The notes beneath the pieces are model-generated. The model searched no databases. It worked only from the letters and a program-made list of their open reading frames with translations, and had not been told where the DNA came from. A stretch of DNA of 16,930 bases from an uncultured Phycisphaerales bacterium (GTDB lineage Bacteria > Planctomycetota > Phycisphaerae > UBA1845 > CAIVHJ01): the NCBI GenBank assembly GCA_903905665.1, contig CAIVHJ010000129.1:1-16930 (forward strand), read 5' to 3'. Positions within the stretch are counted from its first letter, which is position 1. Every line of letters starts with the position of its first letter. Positions 1-7,378 of this stretch are shown here, one piece after another. The translations under genes were made by a program, and so were the position numbers.

Positions 1-2
1 AT

Positions 3-497
3 GTCCGAAGCATTCGCTCTGTGGTCAACCCCGGTGCTGTCGGGGCGGAACCCCAAATCAGCAATATTTCCGTGGGCGGCTCTCTAAGTGTTCAGGCCAC
101 CGCATCACCTGATCGTCGTTATGTCACCATGAACCTGGAACCCGGTATCAGCCGTCTCATTGCGGTACAAAGCTTTCAGTATGCTACCGGCCCCGTGTCC
201 GGTGCCGGATCTTCCGGTGCGGTTCAGCAACCCATTACGAACACCCAGGAGATTCATACCACAGTCACAGTTCCTGACAATGGAACATTGATTATTGGCG
301 GTCAAAAAGTAACTTCAGAGCAGGAACGCGAAGCGGGCGTCCCGGTGCTTTCCAAAATCCCTGTCCTCAAGCAAATCTATTCCAAACGTGCCATAGTCAA
401 GGACGAAAAAATTCTTCTCATCCTGGTCAAGCCCCAAATCCTCATCAAGCAGGAGCAGGAGGAAGAGGCATATCCGACTCTCGGATCCAATCATTGA
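3..497 (+). CDS. Secretin (GspD/PilQ family) C-terminal fragment
   Basis: The reading frame is open from the window edge (first full codon at 3) to TGA at 495-497, so this is the 3' part of a larger gene; the GTG at 21 is not a real start. About 164 residues are visible. The second half carries the secretin signature: VPDNGTLIIGGQK, then an acidic/basic stretch, then GVPVLSKIPVLKQIYS, and a hydrophobic strand ending in ILVKPQIL. In known secretins this forms the beta-barrel wall and gate of the outer-membrane channel used by type II secretion or type IV pili. A short polar tail follows. A strong terminator starts 28 bp downstream, so this is the last gene of its transcription unit. Which secretin system it serves cannot be told without the N-terminal domains, which lie outside the window. 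Confidence 0.88.
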   Translation, partial: VRSIRSVVNPGAVGAEPQISNISVGGSLSVQATASPDRRYVTMNLEPGISRLIAVQSFQYATGPVSGAGSSGAVQQPITNTQEIHTTVTVPDNGTLIIGGQKVTSEQEREAGVPVLSKIPVLKQIYSKRAIVKDEKILLILVKPQILIKQEQEEEAYPTLGSNH

Positions 498-524
498 TCC
501 TGATTTCATTCCTGAGTAAACTCG

Positions 525-560
525 AAACCCCGATCAAAGATTCTGATCGGGGTTTTCTTT
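525..560 (+). terminator. Intrinsic terminator after the secretin gene
   Basis: A perfect 12-bp stem, AAACCCCGATCA (525-536) paired with TGATCGGGGTTT (544-555), encloses a 7-nt loop and is followed by a T-rich run to 560. It lies 28 bp after the secretin stop. It also argues against starting the next gene upstream of it. Confidence 0.9.
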
Positions 561-580
561 CGCTAACTGGATTGAACACT

Positions 581-1714
581 GTGATCTTTCTTGTAACTTT
601 ACTCATCTGTATGGGAAACGCGTCCTCGCCTGCCGCATCGGCCCAGACGCCCGGCACCGTTCACCTTCAGGATTTTGCGCCGGGCATCCGAATCAACTGG
701 ATGGAAAAAGAAGTCGAAGTGGATTCCCATGTCGTTCTTCGACAGGGAATGCTCGAATTGTTCGCTTGTAGTCCCCGTACCCGGGAGCACGAAAGCATTC
801 TGTGCATCGACGCCCGTCCAACCCAGGTCTTTCAGGCAATGGGTTTAATCGGACTGGAATCGGGGCATCCGCCCAACTGGGATTCCAAAAAACAGCGTAC
901 GATCCCCCCCGTCGGCCAGAAACTGATTCTGCGGGTTCGTTACGAACAAAGCGGAAAAACAAGAACCGACGACATTTTCAACTGGCTTTGGGACGACCGA
1001 AACGATCGACCGGTTCCTCGTCCGACGTGGCTTTTTTGCGGTTCCGTAGTCGATGCCAACGGTACGCTGGCGGCGGAATACGAAGGAACTGTGGTAAGCG
1101 TTGTCGATTTTTACTCGTCGCTGATCTCATTGTCGGAGTCCTATTCCTCCAGCAACGATGAATTGTGGCTTCGACCCAACACCCGAAAAGTCCCACCAGA
1201 AAATACTCCCTGCACACTCCTCATCCGCGCCTGTCCGCCGGAGTCGCGCCACATCGACCTCCAATACCCCGGCTGCGTTTTCTACGAAGGCAAATCCGTC
1301 AACTACCTCCAATTGCTCTCCCGAATCCGAAACGACATGCAGACGCTTCCGGGACTGTTCGTCACAATCCATCCTGATGAAAACGTCCCGGATATTTGCA
1401 CACGAACCATCCGTAACCTCTTGATCCATAACGACCTACCGCCGGACCAGGTCGAAATCGATCAGGAAAACGATTCTGAGAACCAATCGGTGTTCGGTTG
1501 GTTCCCGCGTTCACGATCCCTGTTGTTTCGATCGACTTTCGCCGTATTTCGATTGGTCAATTCACTATACAATATACCCCTTGCGTCTTTGGAAATTGCG
1601 AATTATCAGATAATGGCCTTTCATGCGGAGCAGCAAAAACGAAATCGACATGCACGGTTCACAAAACAATTCGGACCAAATGACAACGCACAAACCCATC
1701 CATTCGAAGACTGA
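581..1714 (+). CDS. Secreted YdjY-domain protein
   Basis: From GTG at 581 this is about 377 residues. A hydrophobic N-terminus (VIFLVTLLIC) followed by a small-residue segment ending ASAQ looks like a Sec signal peptide. Residues about 43-216 resemble the YdjY domain of Planctomycetota: a LRQGMLELFACSP segment, TREHESIL, ARPTQVFQAMGLIGLESG, then PPVGQKLILRVRY and a TWLFCGS strand. The function of the family is unknown. The C-terminal half (IRNDMQTLPGLFVTIHPDE and beyond) is not recognised. The frame is open back to a TTG at 494, but the terminator at 525-560 lies in that stretch, so the start is placed at 581; TTG at 572 is an alternative, and no strong Shine-Dalgarno decides between them. 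The 3' end overlaps kdsD, suggesting co-transcription. Family call fairly sure, start uncertain. Confidence 0.75.
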   Translation: MIFLVTLLICMGNASSPAASAQTPGTVHLQDFAPGIRINWMEKEVEVDSHVVLRQGMLELFACSPRTREHESILCIDARPTQVFQAMGLIGLESGHPPNWDSKKQRTIPPVGQKLILRVRYEQSGKTRTDDIFNWLWDDRNDRPVPRPTWLFCGSVVDANGTLAAEYEGTVVSVVDFYSSLISLSESYSSSNDELWLRPNTRKVPPENTPCTLLIRACPPESRHIDLQYPGCVFYEGKSVNYLQLLSRIRNDMQTLPGLFVTIHPDENVPDICTRTIRNLLIHNDLPPDQVEIDQENDSENQSVFGWFPRSRSLLFRSTFAVFRLVNSLYNIPLASLEIANYQIMAFHAEQQKRNRHARFTKQFGPNDNAQTHPFED

Positions 1715-2690
1715 ATGGCTCGGCATCGGTCGTCGCGTTTTGGAAAAAGAGCGTGACGGACTGAACAAAGTTCTTGAGTTGCTTGACGACTCGTTTGTTG
1801 GCGCCATCGATCGCCTCCTTCAGTGTCGGGGCCGTGTGGCGGTCACCGGTATTGGAAAAGCCGGCCTCATCGGCCAAAAAATTGCCGCCACGCTGTCGAG
1901 CACGGGAACCCCCGCCTATGTGATTCACCCCGCCGAAGCGCTGCATGGGGACCTCGGCATGGTCTGTCCCGACGACATCGTCCTCGCTCTGTCCAACAGT
2001 GGCGAATCGCAGGAACTGGAACGCCTCTTCCCCGCGTTCAAGAAGATCGGCTGTCCCATTATCCTCATCACCGGCCGAACGAATTCGCGTTGTGCCAAAC
2101 TAAGCGACATCATTCTGAACATCGGCGCCCAGGAAGAAGCCTGCCCCCTCGGCATGGCGCCCAGCGCTTCCACCACCGCCATGTTGGCCATGGGCGACGC
2201 GATCGCCCTCACCCTCTCCGAGATCAAGGGTTTCGACCGGCAGCAGTATGCCCAGCTCCATCCGGGCGGCGCTTTGGGACGAAGTCTCACACGTGTCGAA
2301 GAAGTCATGCGAACCGGCGAAAACTGCCCCACCCTGCAACCCCGTCAGACCGTCGCCGAATTCCTGCAAGTCATCCTGTCGGTCCCGCTGCGATCCGGGG
2401 CAGCCACCATTGTTGATGAAAAACACCAGGCAATCGGATTCTTCACCCTGGGCGACCTGGGGCGGCTGGTATCCAAAGTTCACAAACCCGGCGAGGTCAA
2501 ATTGACCGAGGTCATGACCCATAACCCCAAGCACGCCGTCGTCGGCCAACGAGTTTCCGAAGCTCTGGAACTCATGCGCCGATACAAGATTGACGAATTG
2601 CCCGTGCTCGACGACCAGAACCATGTCGCCGGGTTGATTGATATTCAGGACCTTCTCGCAGCAGGGTTCTCTTTGTTTGATACCGATTGA
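1680..2690 (+). CDS. kdsD: Arabinose-5-phosphate isomerase (KdsD/KpsF/GutQ family)
   Basis: Predicted to interconvert D-ribulose 5-phosphate and D-arabinose 5-phosphate, the first step toward Kdo for lipopolysaccharide, in the cytoplasm. The 336-residue product has an N-terminal SIS sugar-isomerase domain (about 30-200) and two C-terminal CBS domains (about 208-335). Family blocks are intact: TGIGKAGLIGQKIAATLSSTG, HPAEALHGDLGMV, SNSGES, EEACPLGMAPS and LHPGGALGR. The residues matching the E. coli active site fall at Lys60, Glu109, Glu153 and His194, nearly the same numbers as in the 328-residue E. coli enzyme. ATG at 1680 gives the family length; the frame also has ATGs at 1623 and 1650, none with a clear ribosome site. 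It overlaps the YdjY gene by 35 nt, so translation may be coupled. No other Kdo or lipid A gene is adjacent. Confidence 0.93.
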   Translation: MTTHKPIHSKTEWLGIGRRVLEKERDGLNKVLELLDDSFVGAIDRLLQCRGRVAVTGIGKAGLIGQKIAATLSSTGTPAYVIHPAEALHGDLGMVCPDDIVLALSNSGESQELERLFPAFKKIGCPIILITGRTNSRCAKLSDIILNIGAQEEACPLGMAPSASTTAMLAMGDAIALTLSEIKGFDRQQYAQLHPGGALGRSLTRVEEVMRTGENCPTLQPRQTVAEFLQVILSVPLRSGAATIVDEKHQAIGFFTLGDLGRLVSKVHKPGEVKLTEVMTHNPKHAVVGQRVSEALELMRRYKIDELPVLDDQNHVAGLIDIQDLLAAGFSLFDTD

Positions 2691-2789
2691 CGTGAGGCGT
2701 GAATCATTGAATTGATCTTTCGAATTAGTTTTTAGAAATCTGCGCGCGGAACCAAACGATTCCGAAAGCAGACTGAAAAGAGACGACTG

Positions 2790-3509
2790 ATGCCCCAAAC
2801 TCAGATTACGTACAACATGATGATGGAAACGTGGCGGATATTCCGCATTATGGCGGAGTTTGTCGAGGGATTCGAGATTATGTCCGGTGCCGGACCGGCG
2901 GTCACCATGTTCGGATCCGCGCGCGTCAAAGCCGACAGCTCCTATTATCAACTGGCGGAGCAACTCGCCGCCAAACTCGTCAAGGAAGGATTCGCCGTCA
3001 TCACGGGCGGCGGACCGGGAATTATGGAAGCCGCCAACAAAGGCGCGTTTCAGGCCGGCGGAACCAGCATCGGACTCAACATCAGTCTCCCGATGGAACA
3101 GAAACCCAACGAGTATCAGAACGTCTCGATACACTTTCGATATTTTTTCTGTCGCAAGGTGATGTTCGTCAAATATGCCAGCGCGTTTGTTTGTTTTCCG
3201 GGCGGATTCGGCACGATGGACGAATTCTTCGAAGCCATGACGCTGATCCAGACCGATAAAACCGAGCGAATCCCAGTCGTTCTGATCGGAAGTCATTATT
3301 GGAATCCGCTGGCTCAGTGGCTCGAAAAGACCATGTACGAGGAAAACGGTTTCATCAACAACGAAGACCTCGACCTGTTCATGATCACGGACAATCTGGA
3401 CGAAGCGGTGAACTACATCAAGGAAAACAGCCCAGCCCGCCTGAAGACGGAGATGAGCAGTTCGATGCGGGATCCGTTGTTTGACGTGGGGCCGATTCTC
3501 CCGGCGTGA
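2790..3509 (+). CDS. LOG family protein (TIGR00730-type Rossmann fold)
   Basis: A 239-residue protein of the LOG ('lonely guy') / lysine-decarboxylase-like family. Known members hydrolyse nucleoside 5'-monophosphates, including cytokinin ribotides, releasing the base and ribose 5-phosphate. The glycine-rich nucleotide loop GGGPGIME is at 73-80 and the hallmark PGGFGTMDE at 137-145. The conserved arginine of CRKVMF is Arg122 and the catalytic Glu is Glu145. Length fits the longer bacterial LOG-like group, with an extra N-terminal helix (1-35) before the Rossmann fold. A purine-rich stretch near 2776-2783 (AAAAGAGA) is a plausible ribosome site. It follows kdsD by 99 bp, so it may have its own promoter, though none is convincing. 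Convergent with the methyltransferase gene, 13 bp between stops. The physiological substrate is not known. Confidence 0.9.
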   Translation: MPQTQITYNMMMETWRIFRIMAEFVEGFEIMSGAGPAVTMFGSARVKADSSYYQLAEQLAAKLVKEGFAVITGGGPGIMEAANKGAFQAGGTSIGLNISLPMEQKPNEYQNVSIHFRYFFCRKVMFVKYASAFVCFPGGFGTMDEFFEAMTLIQTDKTERIPVVLIGSHYWNPLAQWLEKTMYEENGFINNEDLDLFMITDNLDEAVNYIKENSPARLKTEMSSSMRDPLFDVGPILPA

Positions 3510-3522
3510 GGAGTGCGCCTGC

Positions 3523-4179
3523 TCAGGCGGCGGATTGATTCAAATGCAAGTGGCGAGCGACGGCTGGGGGAAAGTTCAGAAACACCCAATGAGAATCGAT
3601 CTGGCAGGCATCAATCTGGCGATCCATGTAGGCGGAATAAAACCGAAACATGCGGCCTTTTGATCCGAAACGGCTCACGCTACCGAGTCCCCGAACCCCC
3701 CAATACTCGAAATAACTGAAGACACAATTGGGACGGGCCTGTTGTCGGAGCAGCGAGAAGATTTCGCGGACCTGACGAAAAGCAAACACAGAAAACGGTA
3801 AACCGCAGATGATGTAATCGTACGGGCGAAGATCGGGAACATTCTGAATCAGTTGATTCAACAATCTGACGTGACCCGAGTGGACGTATGAACGCATCGG
3901 CTCGTTTGCAAGAATAGATTCCTCGATCCGTTGAGCGAAAAGCGGATTGGCTTCGCAGATGTCGAACCGGTCGCCCGGAAGCAACAACGGCGTGATGAAC
4001 CGTGTGACGGCTCCGGTCCCCGCACCAAGTTCGAGAATGTTCCCCGGAGCACGGGGTCGCGACAACGGCTCGACGAGCGCCCGCGCGAGTGCCGGAGAAG
4101 ACGGCAGGAGGGCCCCGACCTCTGTCGGTCGTTCCCAGTACTGCCGAACGAATGACCACATTTCTGCAAGAGCGGACAT
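3523..4179 (-). CDS. SAM-dependent methyltransferase, phospholipid N-methyltransferase-like
   Basis: A 218-residue class I methyltransferase. The SAM-binding motif I is ILELGAGTGAVTRFI (48-62), followed by an acidic strand end FDICEANP (72-79) that would bind the ribose. Upstream, RPTEVGALLPSSPALARAL (17-35) is typical of the COG3963 phospholipid N-methyltransferase group, which overlaps in sequence with rRNA adenine dimethylases. A post-motif IV-like segment YDYIICGLPFS lies at 120-130. The substrate is therefore probably a membrane lipid, but this is inference. ATG at 4179 is chosen because the conserved part begins just after it; an in-frame GTG lies two codons upstream. The frame stays open far upstream (to 6129), antisense to gpmI, but that part has no family similarity. 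Divergent from gpmI with 108 bp between. Confidence 0.8.
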   Translation of the reverse strand: MSALAEMWSFVRQYWERPTEVGALLPSSPALARALVEPLSRPRAPGNILELGAGTGAVTRFITPLLLPGDRFDICEANPLFAQRIEESILANEPMRSYVHSGHVRLLNQLIQNVPDLRPYDYIICGLPFSVFAFRQVREIFSLLRQQARPNCVFSYFEYWGVRGLGSVSRFGSKGRMFRFYSAYMDRQIDACQIDSHWVFLNFPPAVARHLHLNQSAA

Positions 4180-4273
4180 CGGCACTATAATACCGCGTCT
4201 GTGGCGGGGATGCCATAATTCGAGTATCGTGGGCAAAATCACTATGGACCAATCCATGGCAGAAAACACGCAT

Positions 4274-4279
4274 AAGGAG
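4274..4279 (+). promoter_or_regulatory. Ribosome binding site of gpmI
   Basis: AAGGAG lies 8 nt before the GTG at 4288. It fixes this GTG as the start even though it is not ATG. Confidence 0.8.
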
Positions 4280-4287
4280 ATCAACCG

Positions 4288-5913
4288 GTGAAGGAGACAA
4301 CCGGCCGACCGATCACGCTGATAGTTCGAGACGGATGGGGACACAATCCCGACCCGAAATGGGACTATGCCAATGCCGTAAAACTTAGTCGCACACCGAA
4401 CGACGACCGCCTGATGTCGGAGTTCCCGAACACACTGATGAAAACCGCCGGTGAAGACGTCGGATTGCCGGCCGGTGTGGCGGGCAACAGCGAAGTGGGT
4501 CATCAGAACATCGGCGCCGGTCGGATCGTCAATCAGGAAATCATGCGAATCACCGCCACGATTCGCGACGGGTCGTTTTTTCGCAACGAGGTTTTGTGCG
4601 GGGCGTTTCGTCGCGCGACACAAACCGGCGGGAAAGTGCACATCATGGGTCTGTGTTCGTCCGCCGGTGTGCACAGTATTCTGGAGCATTGTTACGCCGT
4701 GCTGGAACTGGGTCGGCGGATGAAATTCCCCTCGGAGCGTGTGTTTGTGCATTGTTTCGGTGATGGGCGCGACACGGCGCCGGATTCGGGGATCCGGTTC
4801 GTTTGCGAACTTGAGGCGAAGATGAAGGAAATCGGCATCGGTCGAGTCGCGAGCGTCATCGGTCGGTTTTACGCGATGGATCGCGACAATCGCTGGCCCC
4901 GAGTGCAAGCGGCTTATGACATGCTCACGCTCGGCAAGGGGCACAAAGTTCGATCCGCCCAGGAAGCGTTTCAACAATATTACGACCACCCGACCGACGC
5001 CGAGCGCAAGGGCGACGAGTTTGTAGAAGCCACGCTGATCGCCGACCCCCAGGGACAACCGATCGCCACAATCACCGACGGGGACAGCATCATCTTTTAC
5101 AATTTTCGAGGCGACCGGCCGCGTGAGATCACCAAAGCGTTCACGTACGACCAGTTCCCGTTTTCGGTGAAAGACAAAACCGGCAAAGAAACTGAGATGG
5201 GATTCCCCCGCGTCAGGAAACTCGACTTGTATTATTGCACGATGACCGCCTACGAAGAAGGATTGCCGGTACGGGTGGCGTTTCCGAAACCTCCGCCGAT
5301 GAAGAACATTCTGGGCGACTATCTCGGTCAAAAGGGAATCAAACAATTCCGAACGGCGGAAACCGAGAAGTTTCCGCATGTGACATTTTTTTTCAACGAT
5401 TACCGCGATGAGCCGTTTGCCGGAGAGGAACGTTTCCTGACGCCTTCTCCTCGCGACGTCGAAACCTACGACCAGAAACCCGAAATGTCCGCCCGCGCGG
5501 TGACGGACGAACTGCTCAAGCGAATCGCCGAGGATCGGTACGATTTGATCGTCGTCAATTTCGCCAATCCGGACATGGTGGGTCACACGGGTAATTTGTC
5601 GGCGACGATCAAAGCCGTCGAAACCGTCGATGAATGCGTAGGCAAAGTCGTCGATGCCGTGCTCGCCAAGGGGGGCGGATTGATCGTGACGGCGGACCAT
5701 GGGAATTGCGAGCAAATGATCGACCCCGCCACCGGCGGACCGCACACGTCGCATACCGAAAATGACGTACCGCTGATCGTTGTGGACAACCGATTCAAGC
5801 ATCACAAACTCCGCACGGGGATTCGTTTGGCGGACGTGGCGCCGACGTTGCTGTTCATGATGGGCATCCCCCAACCTCCCGAAATGACCGGACAAAACAT
5901 CATTGTGCTGTGA
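4288..5913 (+). CDS. gpmI: 2,3-bisphosphoglycerate-independent phosphoglycerate mutase
   Basis: Interconverts 3- and 2-phosphoglycerate in glycolysis and gluconeogenesis using two Mn ions and a phosphoserine intermediate. The 541-residue product carries the alkaline-phosphatase-superfamily motifs in order: DGWG (metal ligand Asp15), GNSEVGHQNIGAGRI with nucleophile Ser68, CFGDGRDTAPDSG near 157-168, DRDNRWPRVQAAY (198-210), FRGDRPREI (273-281), NPDMVGH (Asp429, His433), TADHGN (Asp470, His471) and a late His489. It is about 30 residues longer than the usual 510. Arg14 replaces the common hydrophobic or Leu residue before DGWG. GTG start with a good AAGGAG. A weak hairpin (GGCAAG/CTTGCC, 5919-5936) follows the stop without a T run. 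It stands alone, with a long repeat-filled gap downstream. Confidence 0.96.
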   Translation: MKETTGRPITLIVRDGWGHNPDPKWDYANAVKLSRTPNDDRLMSEFPNTLMKTAGEDVGLPAGVAGNSEVGHQNIGAGRIVNQEIMRITATIRDGSFFRNEVLCGAFRRATQTGGKVHIMGLCSSAGVHSILEHCYAVLELGRRMKFPSERVFVHCFGDGRDTAPDSGIRFVCELEAKMKEIGIGRVASVIGRFYAMDRDNRWPRVQAAYDMLTLGKGHKVRSAQEAFQQYYDHPTDAERKGDEFVEATLIADPQGQPIATITDGDSIIFYNFRGDRPREITKAFTYDQFPFSVKDKTGKETEMGFPRVRKLDLYYCTMTAYEEGLPVRVAFPKPPPMKNILGDYLGQKGIKQFRTAETEKFPHVTFFFNDYRDEPFAGEERFLTPSPRDVETYDQKPEMSARAVTDELLKRIAEDRYDLIVVNFANPDMVGHTGNLSATIKAVETVDECVGKVVDAVLAKGGGLIVTADHGNCEQMIDPATGGPHTSHTENDVPLIVVDNRFKHHKLRTGIRLADVAPTLLFMMGIPQPPEMTGQNIIVL

Positions 5914-6019
5914 GGAAAGGCAAGAAACGACTTGCCCCCCATTGCGTTTCGTCGGCGAACCATCGTGTACAGTGGCACTTGAAGATGGGTTCGTTTGGTT
6001 ATTTTGCATATAGGGGGGG

Positions 6020-6057
6020 AAATTATGAATTATGAATGAGGAATTATGAATTAAGAA
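6020..6057. repeat. AATTATGA tandem repeat
   Basis: Three near-copies of AATTATGAAT are interrupted by a short GAGG spacer. Such AATTATGAATTATGA runs occur as dispersed intergenic repeats in several bacterial groups. Only this one site is visible in the window. Confidence 0.7.
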
Positions 6058-6185
6058 CATTGGTTGACGCCAAAGAAACACATCCCATCGGGATGCTGCT
6101 TGCAGAGAAATCGAAGACCGTAGCGACATCCGAGAATATCCGTCTATTGGCTCAGCGCCAGCCTCGACTTATGCCCCTCACCCTA

Positions 6186-6208
6186 CCCTCTCCCCCGAGG
6201 GGAGAGGG
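6186..6208. repeat. Perfect C/G-rich hairpin
   Basis: CCCTCTCCCC (6186-6195) pairs perfectly with GGGGAGAGGG (6199-6208) around a 3-nt loop. It lies inside a CCCTCACCCTACCC-type tract (about 6176-6210). No T run follows, so a terminator role is unlikely; a dispersed palindromic repeat is more likely. Confidence 0.7.
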
Positions 6209-6302
6209 ATCGTAATGAGTCTCACTATGTAAACTTACTCAGTGGTCTGTTGCGGCAACATTAAGTCGGTAGCCGGGAAGGAAATGGGAAAGCGAAAAAA
6301 CT

Positions 6303-6420
6303 TTACCACAGAGAGCACAGAGAAATTGAAAATGGAAAATGAATTCAACCGCAGAGGACGCGGAGGACGCAGAGAAATGGAAAGTTGAAAATAAAAAAAG
6401 AGTTCACCGCAAAGGGAAAT
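6303..6420. repeat. Three units of a 9-nt-periodic CAGAG repeat family
   Basis: Unit 1 (6303-6326) begins TTACCACAGAGAGCACAGAG. Unit 2 (6344-6380) begins TTCAACCGCAGAGGACGCGG. Unit 3 (6402-6420) is a shortened GTTCACCGCAAAGGGAAAT. Each has an ACCRC lead, then CRGAGRRCR repeated every 9 nt, ending in AGAGAAAT or a remnant of it. A fourth member lies after rpsI at 12326-12361. The units are separated by A-rich spacers such as TTGAAAATGGAAAATGAA. Confidence 0.8.
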
Positions 6421-6670
6421 TCAAAAAGAGAAGAGAAAAGAGAAAAAAGTGGTCAGTGGCAATCATATGTTGGTTTGGACATCCGCCAAACAGCAAGCCC
6501 TGAGTAGGGAAGAAGGTGTTAGGTTTTAGGTGTTGGTGATCATAGAAGTCGGTAGCAGGCAGCAAGACCATTATTCAAAGACTTACGCACCAGCCCCCCT
6601 GCTGTTTGCGATTATAAAAGCAGTGCAAAATTGTAGTCGCCGAGGTCAAAAAACGTGTCATACTTGAGAC

Positions 6671-7183
6671 ATGAGTACGCTCAATGACATGCCGAAAGGA
6701 TGGTATGAAAGAGAGGAAGATGACTGGACGCCGATGAAAGGGCTGGTGCGCGGGGTCATCTGGACGGGATTGGCGACAGCGGTCATGACCGGACTATTTT
6801 GCTGGGCGGCTTATCTCGTCCCGACGGTCATCCACCAGTGGTTCTTGCAACCGGCGATCGGATTTATTGTCATTTCGATACTGATGTCGATCATGATTCA
6901 CACCGCCGGTCAGACGGGCGGATGGGTCACTCTTGTCGTCACCATCTTGTCGGTGATGGTCATTGTTTCCAAGCACATCGTGTTTGCGGTTCATGGATAC
7001 CCGACCATGTCTGATCCCATTGTAGGGTCCTACTGGCTGAAGCCATCGGTCGTTTTGATGGGCAACCTGACTTCGTGGATTGGAATGACCGGTGCGGTGC
7101 TCATGTGCAAAGACGGAAATTCGATCCTGAGCCCCGTCGCCGATCTACTGATGACCAGCCCGATCACGGGCCGACGAATGTAG
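6671..7183 (+). CDS. Four-helix membrane protein of unknown function
   Basis: A 170-residue product I do not recognise. The N-terminus is charged and acidic (YEREEDDW, 12-19), followed by four hydrophobic segments at about 29-54, 60-79, 84-107 and 124-146, so it should sit in the inner membrane. The loop between helices 2 and 3 is only HTAGQTGG; the longer loop before helix 4 contains HGYPTMSDPIVGSYW. The C-terminus is short and basic. There is no signal peptide cleavage motif and no family motif. ATG at 6671 follows a weak GAGA. It is isolated: a repeat-filled gap lies upstream and a hairpin and repeats lie downstream. Length, codon pattern and clear membrane topology support a real gene; the function is open. 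Confidence 0.7.
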   Translation: MSTLNDMPKGWYEREEDDWTPMKGLVRGVIWTGLATAVMTGLFCWAAYLVPTVIHQWFLQPAIGFIVISILMSIMIHTAGQTGGWVTLVVTILSVMVIVSKHIVFAVHGYPTMSDPIVGSYWLKPSVVLMGNLTSWIGMTGAVLMCKDGNSILSPVADLLMTSPITGRRM

Positions 7184-7214
7184 GCCGTGCTGTCAGTCGC
7201 GGCAATGGGAATAA

Positions 7215-7234
7215 CCCCCTGCTGGCGCAGGGGG
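7215..7234. repeat. 8-bp perfect hairpin after the membrane protein gene
   Basis: CCCCCTGC (7215-7222) and GCAGGGGG (7227-7234) form a perfect stem with a 4-nt loop, 31 bp after the stop at 7183. It is followed by CTCTGA rather than T residues, so if it terminates transcription it is not a classical intrinsic terminator. It may be another dispersed palindrome. Confidence 0.6.
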
Positions 7235-7268
7235 CTCTGATGGGCAAAACGCGTGTCCCTATGGGACT

Positions 7269-7351
7269 ACCGCTTAACAAGAGCGTCAAAAGAGAACACG
7301 AATCCGAAAGAGGAATGCATGCTCCTGCAGAACCACCGCTTAACAAGAGCG
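7269..7351. repeat. 17-bp exact direct repeat, two copies
   Basis: ACCGCTTAACAAGAGCG occurs at 7269-7285 and again at 7335-7351, 66 bp apart from start to start. Each copy holds an imperfect mini-palindrome (CGCT...AGCG). The flanks differ apart from nearby A-rich sequence. Both lie in the 195-bp gap between the membrane protein gene and the end of the methyltransferase gene. Confidence 0.8.
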
Positions 7352-7378
7352 CAGAAAAAATCAATAAGAGGGCCGAAG

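Larger units (their letters stand above)
5914..6670. other. Gene-free stretch rich in short dispersed repeats
   Basis: I see no supportable gene in these 757 bases: frames are short or are low-complexity translations. The stretch holds an AT-rich repeat of AATTATGA units (about 6020-6057), a short palindrome CATCCC-ATC-GGGATG (6081-6095), a perfect C/G-rich hairpin (6186-6208), three units of a CAGAG-type repeat (6303-6420), a purine tract (6411-6450) and a GGTGTTAGG/TTTTAGGTGTT block (6515-6537). AAGTCGGTAGC occurs twice, near 6264 and 6547. It looks like a landing zone of accumulated repeats. A small RNA or a promoter for the next gene cannot be excluded. Confidence 0.7.

Noticed and set aside
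2100..3296. A 398-codon antisense frame over kdsD and the LOG gene
   Set aside because: It mirrors two well-supported genes, has no recognisable motif, and is expected from codon bias.
3516..3529. CGCCTG-CT-CAGGCG as a bidirectional terminator between the LOG gene and the methyltransferase gene
   Set aside because: The loop is only 2 nt, no T run follows, and it overlaps the methyltransferase stop codon.
5919..5936. GGCAAG/CTTGCC hairpin as the gpmI terminator
   Set aside because: The stem is only 6 bp and it is followed by C residues instead of T.
3523..6129. An 868-codon open frame on the minus strand covering gpmI
   Set aside because: Only its last 218 codons match a methyltransferase. 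The rest is the antisense of gpmI plus repeat DNA, with no domain and no own start signal.
7269..7351. The 17-bp direct repeats as a small CRISPR array
   Set aside because: There are only two copies, the repeat is too short, and no cas gene is nearby.
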